Shown here piece by piece: positions 32,072 to 43,533 of a stretch of DNA of 64,000 nucleotides. Made by a program: the position numbers and the translations under genes. This stretch comes from Sorghum bicolor. Lineage: Eukaryota; Streptophyta; Magnoliopsida; Poales; Poaceae. Numbering within the stretch: position 1 is the first letter of the stretch; every line of letters begins with the position of its first letter. The stretch is taken from the NCBI RefSeq assembly GCF_000003195.3, contig NC_012871.2, forward strand, positions 14,888,293-14,952,292. Reading direction: 5' to 3'. Under the pieces are notes generated by a model. The model did not search any database, was not told the origin of the DNA, and saw nothing but the letters and a program-made list of their open reading frames with translations.

Positions 32072-34201
32072 AACTCCCCCAAGCTTACCTCTTGCTCGTC
32101 CCTGAGCAAGGATGAACTCAAGAGTTTCTCCAGTGGTTTCATGCCTTAAAGGTACACACGCATTCAAGCAAGATCTCATCTCTGAGTTAGAATAAACTGT
32201 TAAGACTTAAAACTTACTCATTTTACCTTTCACCACGGGGCTTGTAACCGTCACTTGTGTCTTGAGCAGTTAAAAGATAGAACGGTCAAGTCAAGCGCCA
32301 TGTCTCTTTTTCTTGATCAGCTATAGCTCTAGAGTTTTTGCAGATTTTCAAATAAAACTCAGAGATTCCTTGTATGACTCTCTCAGATCTCTCTTTTGTG
32401 GTATTTCTGGATCCTTACCAAGGCAGTAATGGTATATGCCTTTTCTCAAAGTATGTGGTATTTTTGGTATGAGGCATAGTGATATTGCCTTCTCTCTCAC
32501 CCTACTCTAATAAGGTTTTGATATCTGGAGCTCATAGGTGGGAGACAGCTAATACATACTTACAAGACATTTATTGCATAGTCAAACCATGGATCCAGAG
32601 AAACAAGTCAATAAGTCAAATCAAGATGTGCATGTGTGGCAAATGAATGGTGTATGGTGATGATGGTGATAATAATGGTGAAAGTCTAATTCTACTTTTG
32701 CTCTTTTGAGGGGATACATACATTTCTTGCACTTTGAAGCTTTTTGGAGAGAATGAGATGCTCTATATTTTCTTTTTTTTCTTTTCTCTCAGGTGGGTAT
32801 CTTGTACCCCTAATTCTATTGTCGGATACTTGTCCATTTTTACCTCTCGTCTCACTTTTTCTTTTCTTCGAGGTTCCGGGCACTTGCCCCTTTTTATTTC
32901 CTCGTATTTTTCCTCTTTTTTTAACACTCATCTCCTTAAATAATATAGCAAGTGGTAGTAATCAAGATAACTCGAGCATTTATTTCACAGGGAATAACAG
33001 GGATAGGAAAATATTTTTGGCTATTCTCTCCCGGATTAGGAGTAGAATAATTTTAGGTGAATCTGGAGATGGAAAGGAGTGGATGTATGTGGATGCGTAC
33101 TTTCGGAGTAGAAGTAGCATGTATGAGTGAACGTGCAAGTGAATCTTGATTTTAACCACATGACAAGCTCCTAAGGGTCTACACAGCTTGACCACACTCC
33201 ATGCTTAAGCAGTAAAAAGTAAATATGTGGCTCAAAGTCTAGCAAGCATGTATATAAGGCTGTGGTAGGAATTTAAACTCTCATCATATAGGAACTCATC
33301 ATGTGTTGTTTTAAAGATTTTTTGAAAGATAAAATTCTCCAGAATTCTAGCATCTCTAGGAACAGATAAACAGCAGCTCAACCTTCCCATATCATATCCG
33401 TTAACGACTTAGACTTTAGATCAAGTACTCATCCCACAAGTTCAGGTTTAGAACAAATCTTACTTCATAACAGTCATGCCTAAACTTGAGAGAGATTTCA
33501 ATTTTAAGAACTAGTCATGGCAGAGCAACTATTCATCATTTCCATGTGAGAGTTTATCATGAGGGTTCATAGCAAACTTTATTTATTTATTTAGTTAGCA
33601 AACTAAGCAAAGATATATATATATAAAAGCACAAAATCTTTATTTGGGTTTTCATGATTATGCATCTTTTATTATTTGAGTAAAGTATAAACACGAGTAG
33701 AAACACTTAGCTGGATAAATGGCGGTGCTCTCCCCCAAGCTGGATTTTGACGTAATTTCTTCTGATGTAGCTAGAAGGTGGCAGAGGTGTATTTGAAAGT
33801 CAGCAGTATTCTGACAGCGATTAGAATGTCCTCCGTTTGCTAGTCTTCTTTGATTCTTGAATTCTACGGAGCTCAAATAGACAACAAAGCTTTGTGGAAC
33901 TGGTTAAGTGTTAGCATAAATATCTAGCCTTTATCATGTTGAGCCTCCTCAATAAATATTACTTATTTAGCAGGATCATGCACTTATTATTTTTATATTT
34001 TTATTGTAAGATGAAAACTTATTTATTTTATTTTTATGCCACCACAGTGAATGTACTTATGGGTTTTATGCCATGAGCATACTCACATGGGGCTTACTAT
34101 TTTTTAACATTTTTATTTTCTTTTCAAGATAGCATGAACCTGATTAACTAAGCAAAATATAATTAAATAATTGAAAGGAAAAGGATAACTACCAAGTTTA
34201 C
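32072..34201 (-). other. Polypurine tract and non-coding 3' region of element G
   Basis: Next to the LTR is AACTCCCCCAAGCTT (a polypurine tract on the minus strand). The following ~2.1 kb is non-coding and matches B over its first 1.36 kb. It is interrupted at 34201 by element H (TTTAC duplication). Confidence 0.75.
32795..32889 (-). other. Conserved array of small hairpins in element G
   Basis: Dyads GGGTATCTTGTACCC (32795), GGATACTTGTCC (32824, one pair changed) and GGGCACTTGCCC (32878), with the same order and spacing as in B. Confidence 0.7.
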
Positions 34202-35697
34202 TGTTGACACTAGCTAACACCACTTAGATACTAGGTTGTCATCCCTAGCATGGCGCCAGAGTGTACAAAGGTATTTATAAATGTAAAGGCTCTCTAGAAA
34301 ATAATCTATTCTATCCGCAAGCGCACAGATAAAACACCTCATTGTAGCATTTCACCAGGATAAGTATTCCAGGTATCGTTATTTATAATTTTGCTCTAGG
34401 GAATCTAAGGAAGATGGAATTAAAATAAAAGGGGGCAAAATCTATCAAGGCATAGACTAGAGATAAACTTGCAAGAACATGATTACTAATGAGAAACTCG
34501 TCACACAGTCACATACTTAAGTAGGGGGTAAACCATAAAGATAATGATAATAAAGTATAAGTTCATGGGTAGATAACACAGCAATTAGAAAATAGACTAC
34601 TCCTCATATATGTAGGTGATGTCGGATTAGCTAGAGAATGGATTCTAAGTCATCTACTAACTACTAAGTCATAATCTACTCTAGTTATCTACAAGATCAT
34701 ATATAGCATAAAAGACTCTTCATTCATGTATAAGGAACATTGATAAAGTAAATCAGAACATCGCATGACTTACTCCACAATACCGGTTCTGCCTGTCCTA
34801 TCAACGGAGGGTGGACTATATAAGAATCAACGAAGCTGTCACTATCGCGAACTACCACACGACCCGGCCAATAGGATACATTTGCAGATAAATAACATCT
34901 AAGCACCACGCTCACATGTGATCTATCACCTAACTCCCTCGCGTCAAGAGCTAAGCGCTTTGCAAACTTATACATAAACTCATTATCAATTAGAACTATA
35001 TCAAATATAGAACTAGAGCAAACTAAGAACATAATAATTAGAGACATAATGCAATTAGAACAATAGAATTAGAGGAAGATATGAATAATACCAATCTTTA
35101 TTACCGAAGATCCGAATCCAGAGCGTAGTGCTCTACTTCTCTAATTGCTATCTAATCAAACCTCTAAACTTGAAGGATTAGGGAGTAGCTAATTCTAATT
35201 CTCTATGGGAGAGAGATCTAAACCCTAACTTTGATGGCTACCTCTGAATAATGATTTCTCCTCTCTCCTCCAGGGGCCAGGGGGTCTGGTTTTATAGTCC
35301 CCTCAAGTGAACGTGAGCCATTGGATCAAACCGACATAGATTGTATGGTTTAGATTGATCCTTTAGGTCGGTGGAGTCTTGCCCCGAAGCAGAGTCCTGT
35401 TTGGCTTCCTGGCCAGGGCGGCCGCCCAGCTCCCGAGCCCGATTCGCGTCCCGTTCGTTCCCGTGGCTTCTGGATCCTTCTAGATTGAGGAAAATTGCGC
35501 GGCACGTAATTATCTCGTTGTAAACATGACATGTGGACCTTCTCTCCATATTTTCTGATAAACCCCTGCAGAAATAGATAAACACCAAAGCTCGTGGAAT
35601 TCTGTCAGATAAAACCCCTATTCTAGATGTTTGTTTCATATTGATCCTTTTTCATGTTTATTTGATTATTAATTTTAGTACTTAAGGACCGTCAACA
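34202..35697 (-). repeat. 3' LTR of element H
   Basis: TGTTGACACTAGC...GACCGTCAACA on the plus strand. TATA on the minus strand at about 35290-35296. A GC box GGGCGGCCGCCC lies at about 35416, a variant of the GGGCGGGCGCCC box of the other LTRs. Confidence 0.92.
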
Positions 35698-37246
35698 AAC
35701 TCCCCCAAGCTTACCCTTTGCTCGTCCCTGAGCAAATAGCTAAACTCAGACGGATCAGGAGTTGCTTTGATGTTTTCTTTCCTGACAGGCACACATGCTT
35801 TTACATAAAAATTCTTCCAGATTAAAGTGAAGTGTTATGAAGTTTAGTACCTGCACTTAAGTCTTTAAATAATCGAAAGACAAAATAGTTAAGTCAAGCA
35901 CTATCCCTCCTGTCTATACTTCACCTTTGTTCCAGAGTTTTTCATAAGTTTTCAAAATAAAACTCAGAGTTCCCAACAATGATTCTCTCAAGTCTCTCTA
36001 TATGTGGTATTTGTGGATCCTTACCATAATGTCACTTACCTATAGCTAATAGAATATTTAAGTGGAGCTCATAGGAGTGGAAAAACAGCTCATACATATG
36101 TTGTCTAATCGAGCCATGGATCCAAAGGAACTCAGCATATAATTAAATCAAGATGTGCATGTGTGATGGAGTAAATGATAGTGATGATAAAAATGCATAA
36201 GTGTTAATAAAACTTAGTTCTCATTGCTCATCATACTGCTATCTCTCCTCCTCTTTGATCTTTGCTTTGGGAGAACATGGGCTATCTTTTTCTTTTCTTT
36301 TTCTTTTTTTTTTCAGGTGGGTAGTGGATACCCCTAAATCTACTGTCGGACACTTGTCCATTTTTTCCGCTCAAGTGGGCATCTTTGTACCCCTAATTCT
36401 ACTTCGGACACTTGTCCATTTTTACCTCTCGTCTCACTCTTTTTCTTTCTTTTTTGAGGTTCCCGGGCACTTGCCCCTTTTTATTTCCTCGTATATATTT
36501 TTGCATAACCCATGCCTCTTCTGCATTGAATCTTTTTAGAGAGAGAGAATAACAATATTCGGGACAGTGAGTGATAATATTTTTAGCAATTTTAATGATT
36601 GATGATGAATGTTGTGGTAGATGTGTGCAAGTGAATATCTTAATTTAACCACATGAAAGGCTCCTAAGGGTCTACACAGCTCGATCAAACTCAATGTAAA
36701 TATAGTAAAAGATGTTATAGCAAGTATGGCTGTGGTAGGTAGTTTTGTTATGCTAGGAACTCATCATATGATTTGTAAGTTTTCAAAATAAATCTCTAGA
36801 AATTAGTGTAGTAGGAACAAGATAAACAGTAGCTCAACTTTATATCATGCCTTTCTCTTACCTAGACTTTAGTTTTATGCTTCAAAGATAGTAAATTTAG
36901 TTTTAGTAATTCCTGGAAGAATTCTAATATAAAAGCTAGGTACTTGTAAGTAAGCAAACAGAGCAACTGTTCATCATTTCCATCATGCATATTTTTGGTC
37001 TTTATTTTTTTCTAGAGATTAAACTTAGCAGGAAAATAAAGCACACTTATCTACACACTCTTTTTGTTTTTATGTTTATTAAAATGCAGTAAATTAAAGC
37101 AAGAAAATATTTATTTGGTTTTCTAAGTTTTTCCTTTTAAGATAAATTAAATACTAAGACAGAATAGAATAAATAAGAAGAGCAAATATAAACTTACTTG
37201 ATAAATTGAGGGAAGAACTCCCCCAAGCTGGATGTTGACGTCGGTC
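35698..37246 (-). other. Polypurine tract and non-coding 3' region of element H
   Basis: AACTCCCCCAAGCTTACC beside the LTR, then about 1.5 kb without coding capacity. It matches B and G only in short blocks, mainly the hairpin array and a segment with CTCCTAAGGGTCTACACAGC near 36661. Confidence 0.75.
36319..36476 (-). other. Conserved and enlarged array of small hairpins in element H
   Basis: Dyads in order: GGGTAGTGGATACCC (36319), GGACACTTGTCC (36348), GGGCATCTTTGTACCC (36377, imperfect), GGACACTTGTCC (36406) and GGGCACTTGCCC (36465). The first pair of motifs appears duplicated compared with B and G. The surrounding sequence is much more diverged than these motifs. Confidence 0.7.
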
Positions 37247-38803
37247 TTACCCGATGTTCCAGAACCGCGTCATGGTTGTGATGTTGTCGTTCATTGTTGT
37301 TGTATCTTGTCTTAGCTCTTCTACTGCAGCGGCATGGTCCTGGTTCCATTTTTGTTGCTCTTCCAGGAGTCTTCCATGTTCTGCTTGCGTGTTCTGGATG
37401 TCGAGGAGTGTGTTGTCGGTACGAGTGAAGAAAGCACCGGCCTCTTGATAGTAGTTGTTTGTGAAAGCGTAGGAGGCGTCGGAGTATCGTCCTGCATCAA
37501 ATTGGGGTGGAGGTCTGGATCCTGAAGCTCCATATGGATCAGTGGAGTACCTGCCCGTATGAAAAGGCGGGTTTGTCCACTGGTGATCTTGGCTCTCCGG
37601 CCATGTCTCCTCTGTTGGCTCTTGTGGTTGCGCATGACGAGCCCATGGGTCTCGAAGGACTCGTGGATTGTAATCGCAATAATGCAGGTGCGCTGCTTCT
37701 TCTGGTCCAGGGTCAGCTCCATACCAAGTGCGTTCTCGGTGAGTGGTTATCCTTTCAGATGCCACTCGCTGTGGAGTTCTCTGGTTCACTGGTGTTGCTG
37801 CAATCTCAATCAAAAAGTTTTGAATAACGTAGAGGCCAAGGTTCGGGTTAGGTAACCGAATCTTGCCTTTATCATCATATAGCATATACATTATATTCCC
37901 CTCTTTCTTTAACATCCGAGCTTGTCTAAATGTGTCATAGCCATAATAAATTCTTAATTCTTCTATGAAGTCCAATGATGAGTTTTCTAGTAAGTGAAGA
38001 TTAGTGGCTAGACGAGTGATAAGTGAAGTACATCCTACTGGTCCCTGCAGACTAGGTATACTAAGCCAATGTGAAACTAATAGTGTAACAGGTGAAGTAG
38101 GTACTTTACTAATAGCAGCATATAAAAGTTGTAAATCTCCTACTCTTACTTTCCTAATATCGTCACGATAGAAAAGATTGTACCCAAGCCATTTGTGGAA
38201 CATCCTAAGAGTGGGGTGTTCCATGTCACTGGTTCGGGCTTGACTGTAAAAATTATCTCTAGATATTTCTCTCCAAAACTGGTGTCTCTCAAAATTGGGT
38301 AAATCGGAGTCGATGTTTAGGATGCATCTTGAAGAGAAACCAAGATGGTCGCTCAGCTCTCTCCAAGACAGCATAATTTCCTGTTTAAACATCCGAAAAA
38401 CAATTCCCCCCTCATAGTATTGTAAGGTGCAAAGAAATTCGAGGGTGAGAAGACGAGAACCCAACTCAGTTATATTCCAAAAATTTGTCCAACCCATCAT
38501 TTGAAAAATTAAGTCAAATTCAGTGTCCATACCTGTTTCTCGTAGTAGGATTGGATCGATAGTAGGGGTGTGAATGAAATCCTTGTTCTTCAGTTGCTGA
38601 TAGACTTCCTTCTCTCTTCGGGTCTTCAATCCTAGGTCTCCTATCTTGAGAAGGACCTTGACTTGCTGACCTGATGAAGATGATGGAGCTTGTGTGGGTG
38701 TCAGGTCGACGCTCATCTCTGATGGTTGTGAGGAATGTCGGGATGAACTCCTTGTACCAATGTTCTTGAGAGCCTTCCCTGCATTCTTCACCTTCTTAAA
38801 CAT
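37247..38803 (-). CDS. Accessory ORF of element H, Athila ORF1-like
   Basis: An intact ORF; the likely start is the ATG at 38801-38803, because TTTGCAG|G just before it looks like a 3' splice site (an in-frame upstream start exists at 38830). About 518 residues. The central part (FDLIFQMMGWTNFWNITELG, then LTLEFLCTLQYYEGG) resembles the ORF1/'putative plant transposon protein' region of Athila-type elements; I am moderately sure of that. The C-terminal third is rich in Pro, Tyr, Gln and Arg, and the last ~60 residues have coiled-coil character (RLLEEQQKWNQDHAAAVEEL). No signal peptide or membrane segment is visible, so it does not look like an envelope protein. It lies downstream of gag-protease, where Athila elements keep an extra ORF, and has its own candidate promoter at 39144-39178. 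Function unknown. Confidence 0.75.
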   Translation of the reverse strand: MFKKVKNAGKALKNIGTRSSSRHSSQPSEMSVDLTPTQAPSSSSGQQVKVLLKIGDLGLKTRREKEVYQQLKNKDFIHTPTIDPILLRETGMDTEFDLIFQMMGWTNFWNITELGSRLLTLEFLCTLQYYEGGIVFRMFKQEIMLSWRELSDHLGFSSRCILNIDSDLPNFERHQFWREISRDNFYSQARTSDMEHPTLRMFHKWLGYNLFYRDDIRKVRVGDLQLLYAAISKVPTSPVTLLVSHWLSIPSLQGPVGCTSLITRLATNLHLLENSSLDFIEELRIYYGYDTFRQARMLKKEGNIMYMLYDDKGKIRLPNPNLGLYVIQNFLIEIAATPVNQRTPQRVASERITTHRERTWYGADPGPEEAAHLHYCDYNPRVLRDPWARHAQPQEPTEETWPESQDHQWTNPPFHTGRYSTDPYGASGSRPPPQFDAGRYSDASYAFTNNYYQEAGAFFTRTDNTLLDIQNTQAEHGRLLEEQQKWNQDHAAAVEELRQDTTTMNDNITTMTRFWNIG

Positions 38804-39143
38804 CCTGCAAACAAAAGTTGGCAAAAACACAACTGGTGGAAAATGTAAAATAAAATGTTAGTGGTCAGCTGTCCGGAGTGTCAGTAGTCCAGGGGTTAAT
38901 TGTTCAAGACAAATTTCTATTTTGGTAGAGCCTCTCCCTAAACAACTTTTACTTCCGCTTAGACAACGGGATCACTACTTGCTAGGTGATAATCACTCTC
39001 TCAAAAGATCTCCATCCTTCCCTTCCACTCTCCTCTTTCTCTCTACTTTCTTCTCTTCACTACAAGAGCTCCTTCTCGGGAAACTGAAACTTGTGTGGTT
39101 TTCTGGAATGTGTGTGTGAAGAGAAGGGGAGCTGGAGGTGACC

Positions 39144-39178
39144 TTTTATAGGCTGAGCAGGGGACAGGGCGGGCGCCC
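39144..39178 (-). promoter_or_regulatory. Candidate internal promoter of element H
   Basis: On the minus strand GGGCGCCCGCCC (39167-39178) is followed 16 bp later by TATAAAA (39144-39150). Both resemble the LTR promoters of these elements. Downstream lies about 340 bp of pyrimidine/purine-biased leader, probably with an intron ending at 38805, before the accessory ORF. Confidence 0.5.
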
Positions 39179-39657
39179 ACCCCTGGTGTCCATCCTGGGT
39201 GTGCTTCCTCCACTTGCTTCCTCGCTTTGATCTTACGCAAAATAATGTTGTGTTGGTAGTGCTTGGACGGTGGAAAGATGTCAGGTGAGTGGAAATATAT
39301 TGGTGGATGAAATTATGTGATGGGATGTATGTGAGGTGAAGTGTATGACATGTGGGACCCAAGGAGTGTGGGTCATGCTTCTAGAAGATCAATATAATGC
39401 AGGAAAATCTATGAGAATTGAAACTTAATGAAAATGATAATGGAAAATATTTTTGTGCCTCCACAATAATAAATATGGGTTGTTACACACCACAAATATT
39501 ATTTATATGGGGCTTTTTTATTATTATAATAATGCTATGACTACTGCAAGAATTAATTATGCAAGAATGAGAAAATTGATAATGCGGATAAATACCGATT
39601 TACCTCCCGGTGAGGGTTTGGGATTTTTAGGTCCCCCAAGCTGGACCTCCGAATCTT
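39179..39657 (-). other. Non-coding spacer between gag-protease and the accessory gene of H
   Basis: AT-rich, no ORF of note. A second CCCCCAAGCTGG phrase near 39632 echoes the polypurine tract and may be a remnant of earlier rearrangement at the point where pol has been lost. Confidence 0.5.
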
Positions 39658-41613
39658 TTAATCTTCTGAGTTACCTTCCTCTGGAGATGGTGTCTCCAGT
39701 GGTTCTTCTTGAACTTCCTTCACTGTAGAGTCTCTCTCTGGTCTGGGTTTGAATGTGAAGTGTTCTTCTTGACCATTTATGTTGAACTTGATTTCTCCTT
39801 TTCCGACATCGATGTGGGCATTGGCAGTGCTCAGAAATGGCCTTCCAAGGATGATGGATACTTTTGAGTTGGGACTCATGTCCAGTACTACGAAGTCTAC
39901 TGGCACCAGGAAATCTCTGATCTTGACTGGAATGTTCTCGGCGATGCCCAACGGGTGTCGAACCGATTGATCCGCTAGTTGTAGGCACATTGATGTTGGT
40001 TCTAAGGTTGCATGATCAAGTTTTTTGTAGACTGATGCTGGCATCACACTGACACTTGCTCCGAGATCACAAAGTGCATTGTTGAAGTGTTGGTTTCCGA
40101 TCGAGCAATCTATAGTGGGACATCCGGGATCTTCCTTCTTCTTTGGTGGCTTATTGAGGATGGCCGCACTACATTCTTCCGTCAGCTTGATAACCTCAGT
40201 GGTGGGCAGTGGTCTCTTCTTGTTAAGAATATCTCTGATGTACTTTGCATATGTAGGTACCTGTATGGCATCGAGCAGAGGTATGTTGACATATAATTTC
40301 TGAATGACCTCTACAAACTTACCAAACTGCTCATCCGACTGCAGTCCTCTGTTTCTTCTGGGAAATGGCAAATAGTTGGTGTCGTAAAAATCTTTCCTCA
40401 TTTCTCTAGTTCTTGATGGTTGTAGCAGATCTTCTGCTTCAACTGGGCTTTCTTCTTCTATCACTGCTGGTTGCACTGGTGCTGATGATCTTTGTTTCTC
40501 TTTTGGGTATGGTGGATCTCTGGTAGCTTTACCTCCTCTAGTAGTTATATTCTTTACCTGCTCAAGGTTAGTAGCAACAGGCAGTGCAGCAGCTAACTTT
40601 ATTAATTTAAGCTCTACCCTTTTATTAAGAGTGTTTTGCTCATCAAAGGCAGTTAGTAGAAAATCCATTTTATTGTGTATATCTTTTAGAGATGATTCAT
40701 TTGTATCTAGCCTTTGTTTAACTTCATCATTAATTTTGGTTTGTTGAGCAATTATTTCTTTTAATGAAAGTTGCTTGACAGTATTACCTGAATTCATACC
40801 TTTGCTATTGGGTTGACTCGGAGTTGGTTGATATTTGTATGCTGTCTCAATGGCCCTTTGATCTTCTTTGAACTTGGCCCTCTGGTCAATCCAATGGAGC
40901 AAATTTTCCATCTTAGTTGATAATGCATTTACTTCTTCTGGTATTTCTTCAGTTTGATGACATTGTTGAGCTTTATCTTGGAACCAGCTTTGATTTTCTG
41001 CTATCTTATCCAAAAGTATCTCTGCTTTTCCAGTTGTAAGCTCCAAGAATGATCCTTTAGCAGATGCATCTAGGCACTCATGAGCCTTCTGGGTTAATCC
41101 ATGGTAGAAGGTTTGCATAAGTAACCATGTGGCCATTCCGTGGTGAGGACAATCTGATATGTATCCTTGAAAACGCTCCCATGCTTCTGAAATGGCTTCT
41201 GTCTTCTGCTGTTGGAAACTGACAATATTTCCTCTTAAGGCAGTTGTTTTGCCTATAGGGAAAAACTTTGATAGAAAGGCATCTGACAAGTTCGTCCAGT
41301 TGTTGATGTTATCTTGATGAGTGTAGAACCACTTCCTCGCTTTTCCTTCTAGTGAGAATGGAAAAAGGCGAAGTAGTATGACGTCTTTGTCAACTCCGTT
41401 GATGTGGATTGTGCTTCCAATCTCTAAGAAATTCTGCAAGTGTGCACTAGCATCTTCATGTGCCTTTCCACTGAATTGTGTAGCTTGCACCAAATTGATG
41501 AGGCTTGACTTGAGCTCAAACTCAGGTATTCCTTCTTCTACTGCAAATCTTGGACCGGTTGGAATGTTGTCAAGACTTGGAGCAGAGAATTCTTGCAAGG
41601 TCTTGTGTGCCAT
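39658..41613 (-). CDS. Gag-protease polyprotein of element H
   Basis: An intact 651-residue ORF. Residues about 30-240 are a plant retrotransposon Gag domain (ELKSSLINLVQATQFSGKAH; FSLEGKARKWFY; AISEAWERFQGY). A coiled-coil-like stretch follows at about 285-335 and TRGGKATRDPPYP near 365. Residues about 495-610 are a retropepsin with active site CDLGASVSVM (Asp at residue 516; Asp-Leu-Gly is usual in Athila-type elements) and IILGRPFL near 588. No zinc knuckle was seen. Gag would form the particle that packages element RNA, and the protease would process it. The ORF ends soon after the protease without a polymerase, so enzymes must come from a partner element. Confidence 0.88.
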   Translation of the reverse strand: MAHKTLQEFSAPSLDNIPTGPRFAVEEGIPEFELKSSLINLVQATQFSGKAHEDASAHLQNFLEIGSTIHINGVDKDVILLRLFPFSLEGKARKWFYTHQDNINNWTNLSDAFLSKFFPIGKTTALRGNIVSFQQQKTEAISEAWERFQGYISDCPHHGMATWLLMQTFYHGLTQKAHECLDASAKGSFLELTTGKAEILLDKIAENQSWFQDKAQQCHQTEEIPEEVNALSTKMENLLHWIDQRAKFKEDQRAIETAYKYQPTPSQPNSKGMNSGNTVKQLSLKEIIAQQTKINDEVKQRLDTNESSLKDIHNKMDFLLTAFDEQNTLNKRVELKLIKLAAALPVATNLEQVKNITTRGGKATRDPPYPKEKQRSSAPVQPAVIEEESPVEAEDLLQPSRTREMRKDFYDTNYLPFPRRNRGLQSDEQFGKFVEVIQKLYVNIPLLDAIQVPTYAKYIRDILNKKRPLPTTEVIKLTEECSAAILNKPPKKKEDPGCPTIDCSIGNQHFNNALCDLGASVSVMPASVYKKLDHATLEPTSMCLQLADQSVRHPLGIAENIPVKIRDFLVPVDFVVLDMSPNSKVSIILGRPFLSTANAHIDVGKGEIKFNINGQEEHFTFKPRPERDSTVKEVQEEPLETPSPEEGNSED

Positions 41614-41951
41614 AGCTTCAGCAATTGGTAGCTAGCTTCTTCTTCTGTTGATTGCTTTGGTTCTGATGATGGAGAGTTGAATGTACCCAAAGTCAATCCT
41701 GTTATACCCTGTATAAAAATATAAACATAGAAAAACAACAGGGTGAACCTGCCAAAGCAGCGGTGCCTTGTTATGATTTCTCACTTAGTAGCTGTTTTTA
41801 TGCAATTATTTCTCTATAGTCTAGTCTAATATTTTATATGAATAACCTTGATTGATTTTCTGGCTTTCCTCAATATTACTCCTTTGTTCCCCTTTTACGA
41901 CTTATTCCTGAGACTCATATAATTCTTATAATTCTAACATGTCTCCGTAAC

Positions 41952-41969
41952 TCCCCGGCAACGGCGCCA
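41952..41969 (-). other. Primer binding site of element H (tRNA-Asp)
   Basis: On the minus strand TGGCGCCGTTGCCGGGGA, an exact complement of the tRNA-Asp 3' end, 8 bp from the LTR. About 340 bp of leader separates it from the gag start. Confidence 0.9.
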
Positions 41970-41977
41970 GAAATGCT

Positions 41978-43473
41978 TGTTGACACTAGCTAACACCACT
42001 TAGATACTAGGTTGTCATCCCTAGCATGGCGCCAGAGTGTACAAAGGTATTTATAAATGTAAAGGCTCTCTAGAAAATAATCTATTCTATCCGCAAGCGC
42101 ACAGATAAAACACCTCATTGTAGCATTTCACCAGGATAAGTATTCCAGGTATCGTTATTTATAATTTTGCTCTAGGGAATCTAAGGAAGATGGAATTAAA
42201 ATAAAAGGGGGCAAAATCTATCAAGGCATAGACTAGAGATAAACTTGCAAGAACATGATTACTAATGAGAAACTCGTCACACAGTCACATACTTAAGTAG
42301 GGGGTAAACCATAAAGATAATGATAATAAAGTATAAGTTCATGGGTAGATAACACAGCGATTAGAAAATAGACTACTCCTCATATATGTAGGTGATGTCG
42401 GATTAGCTAGAGAATGGATTCTAAGTCATCTACTAACTACTAAGTCATAATCTACTCTAGTTATCTACAAGATCATATATAGCATAAAAGACTCTTCATT
42501 CATGTATAAGGAACATTGATAAAGTAAATCAGAACATCGCATGATTTACTCCACAATACCGGTTCTGCCTGTCCTATCAACGGAGGGTGGACTATATAAG
42601 AATCAACGAAGCTGTCACTATCGCGAACTACCACACGACCCGGCCAATAGGATACATTTGCAGATAAATAACATCTAAGCACCACGCTCACATGTGATCT
42701 ATCACCTAACTCCCTCGCGTCAAGAGCTAAGCGCTTTGCAAACTTATACATAAACTCATTATCAATTAGAACTATATCAAATATAGAACTAGAGCAAACT
42801 AAGAACATAATAATTAGAGACATAATGCAATTAGAACAATAGAATTAGAGGAAGATATGAATAATACCAATCTTTATTACCGAAGATCCGAATCCAGAGC
42901 GTAGTGCTCTACTTCTCTAATTGCTATCTAATCAAACCTCTAAACTTGAAGGATTAGGGAGTAGCTAATTCTAATTCTCTGTGGGAGAGAGATCTAAACC
43001 CTAACTTTGATGGCTACCTCTGAATAATGATTTCTCCTCTCTCCTCCAGGGGCCAGGGGGTCTGGTTTTATAGTCCCCTGAAGTGAACGTGAGCCATTGG
43101 ATCAAACCGACATAGATTGTATGGTTTAGATTGATCCTTTAGGTCGGTGGAGTCTTGCCCCGAAGCAGAGTCCTGTTTGGCTTCCTGGCCAGGGCGGCCG
43201 CCCAGCTCCCGAGCCCGATTCGCGTCCCGTTCGTTCCCGTGGCTTCTGGATCCTTCTAGATTGAGGAAAATTGCGCGGCACGTAATTATCTCGTTGTAAA
43301 CATGACATGTGGACCTTCTCTCCATATTTTCTGATAAACCCCTGCAGAAATAGATAAACACCAAAGCTCGTGGAATTCTGTCAGATAAAACTCCTATTCT
43401 AGATGTTTGTTTCATATTGATCCTTTTTCATGTTTATTTGATTATTAATTTTAGTACTTAAGGACCGTCAACA
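41978..43473 (-). repeat. 5' LTR of element H
   Basis: 1496 bp, nearly identical to 34202-35697. It is followed on the plus strand by the TTTAC duplication. Confidence 0.92.
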
Positions 43474-43533
43474 TTTACCTCTTGGCAAGGCGTTCGGTGT
43501 TTTTAAGTCCTCCGAACGGGACTCCTTGTGTTT

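Larger units (their letters stand above)
34202..43473 (-). mobile_element. Athila-type element H, complete and young
   Basis: Two 1496-bp LTRs, a perfect 5-bp duplication TTTAC (34197-34201 and 43474-43478), an exact tRNA-Asp primer site and a polypurine tract. The LTRs differ at only about five positions by eye (for example near 34592, 34769, 35204, 35304 and 35618), about 0.3%. It encodes an intact gag-protease and a second intact ORF of unknown function but no reverse transcriptase or integrase. It is therefore non-autonomous yet recently mobile. Confidence 0.92.

Noticed and set aside
37247..38803. Calling the H accessory ORF an envelope gene
   Set aside because: No signal peptide, membrane segment or furin-like site is visible; an Athila ORF1-like protein fits better.
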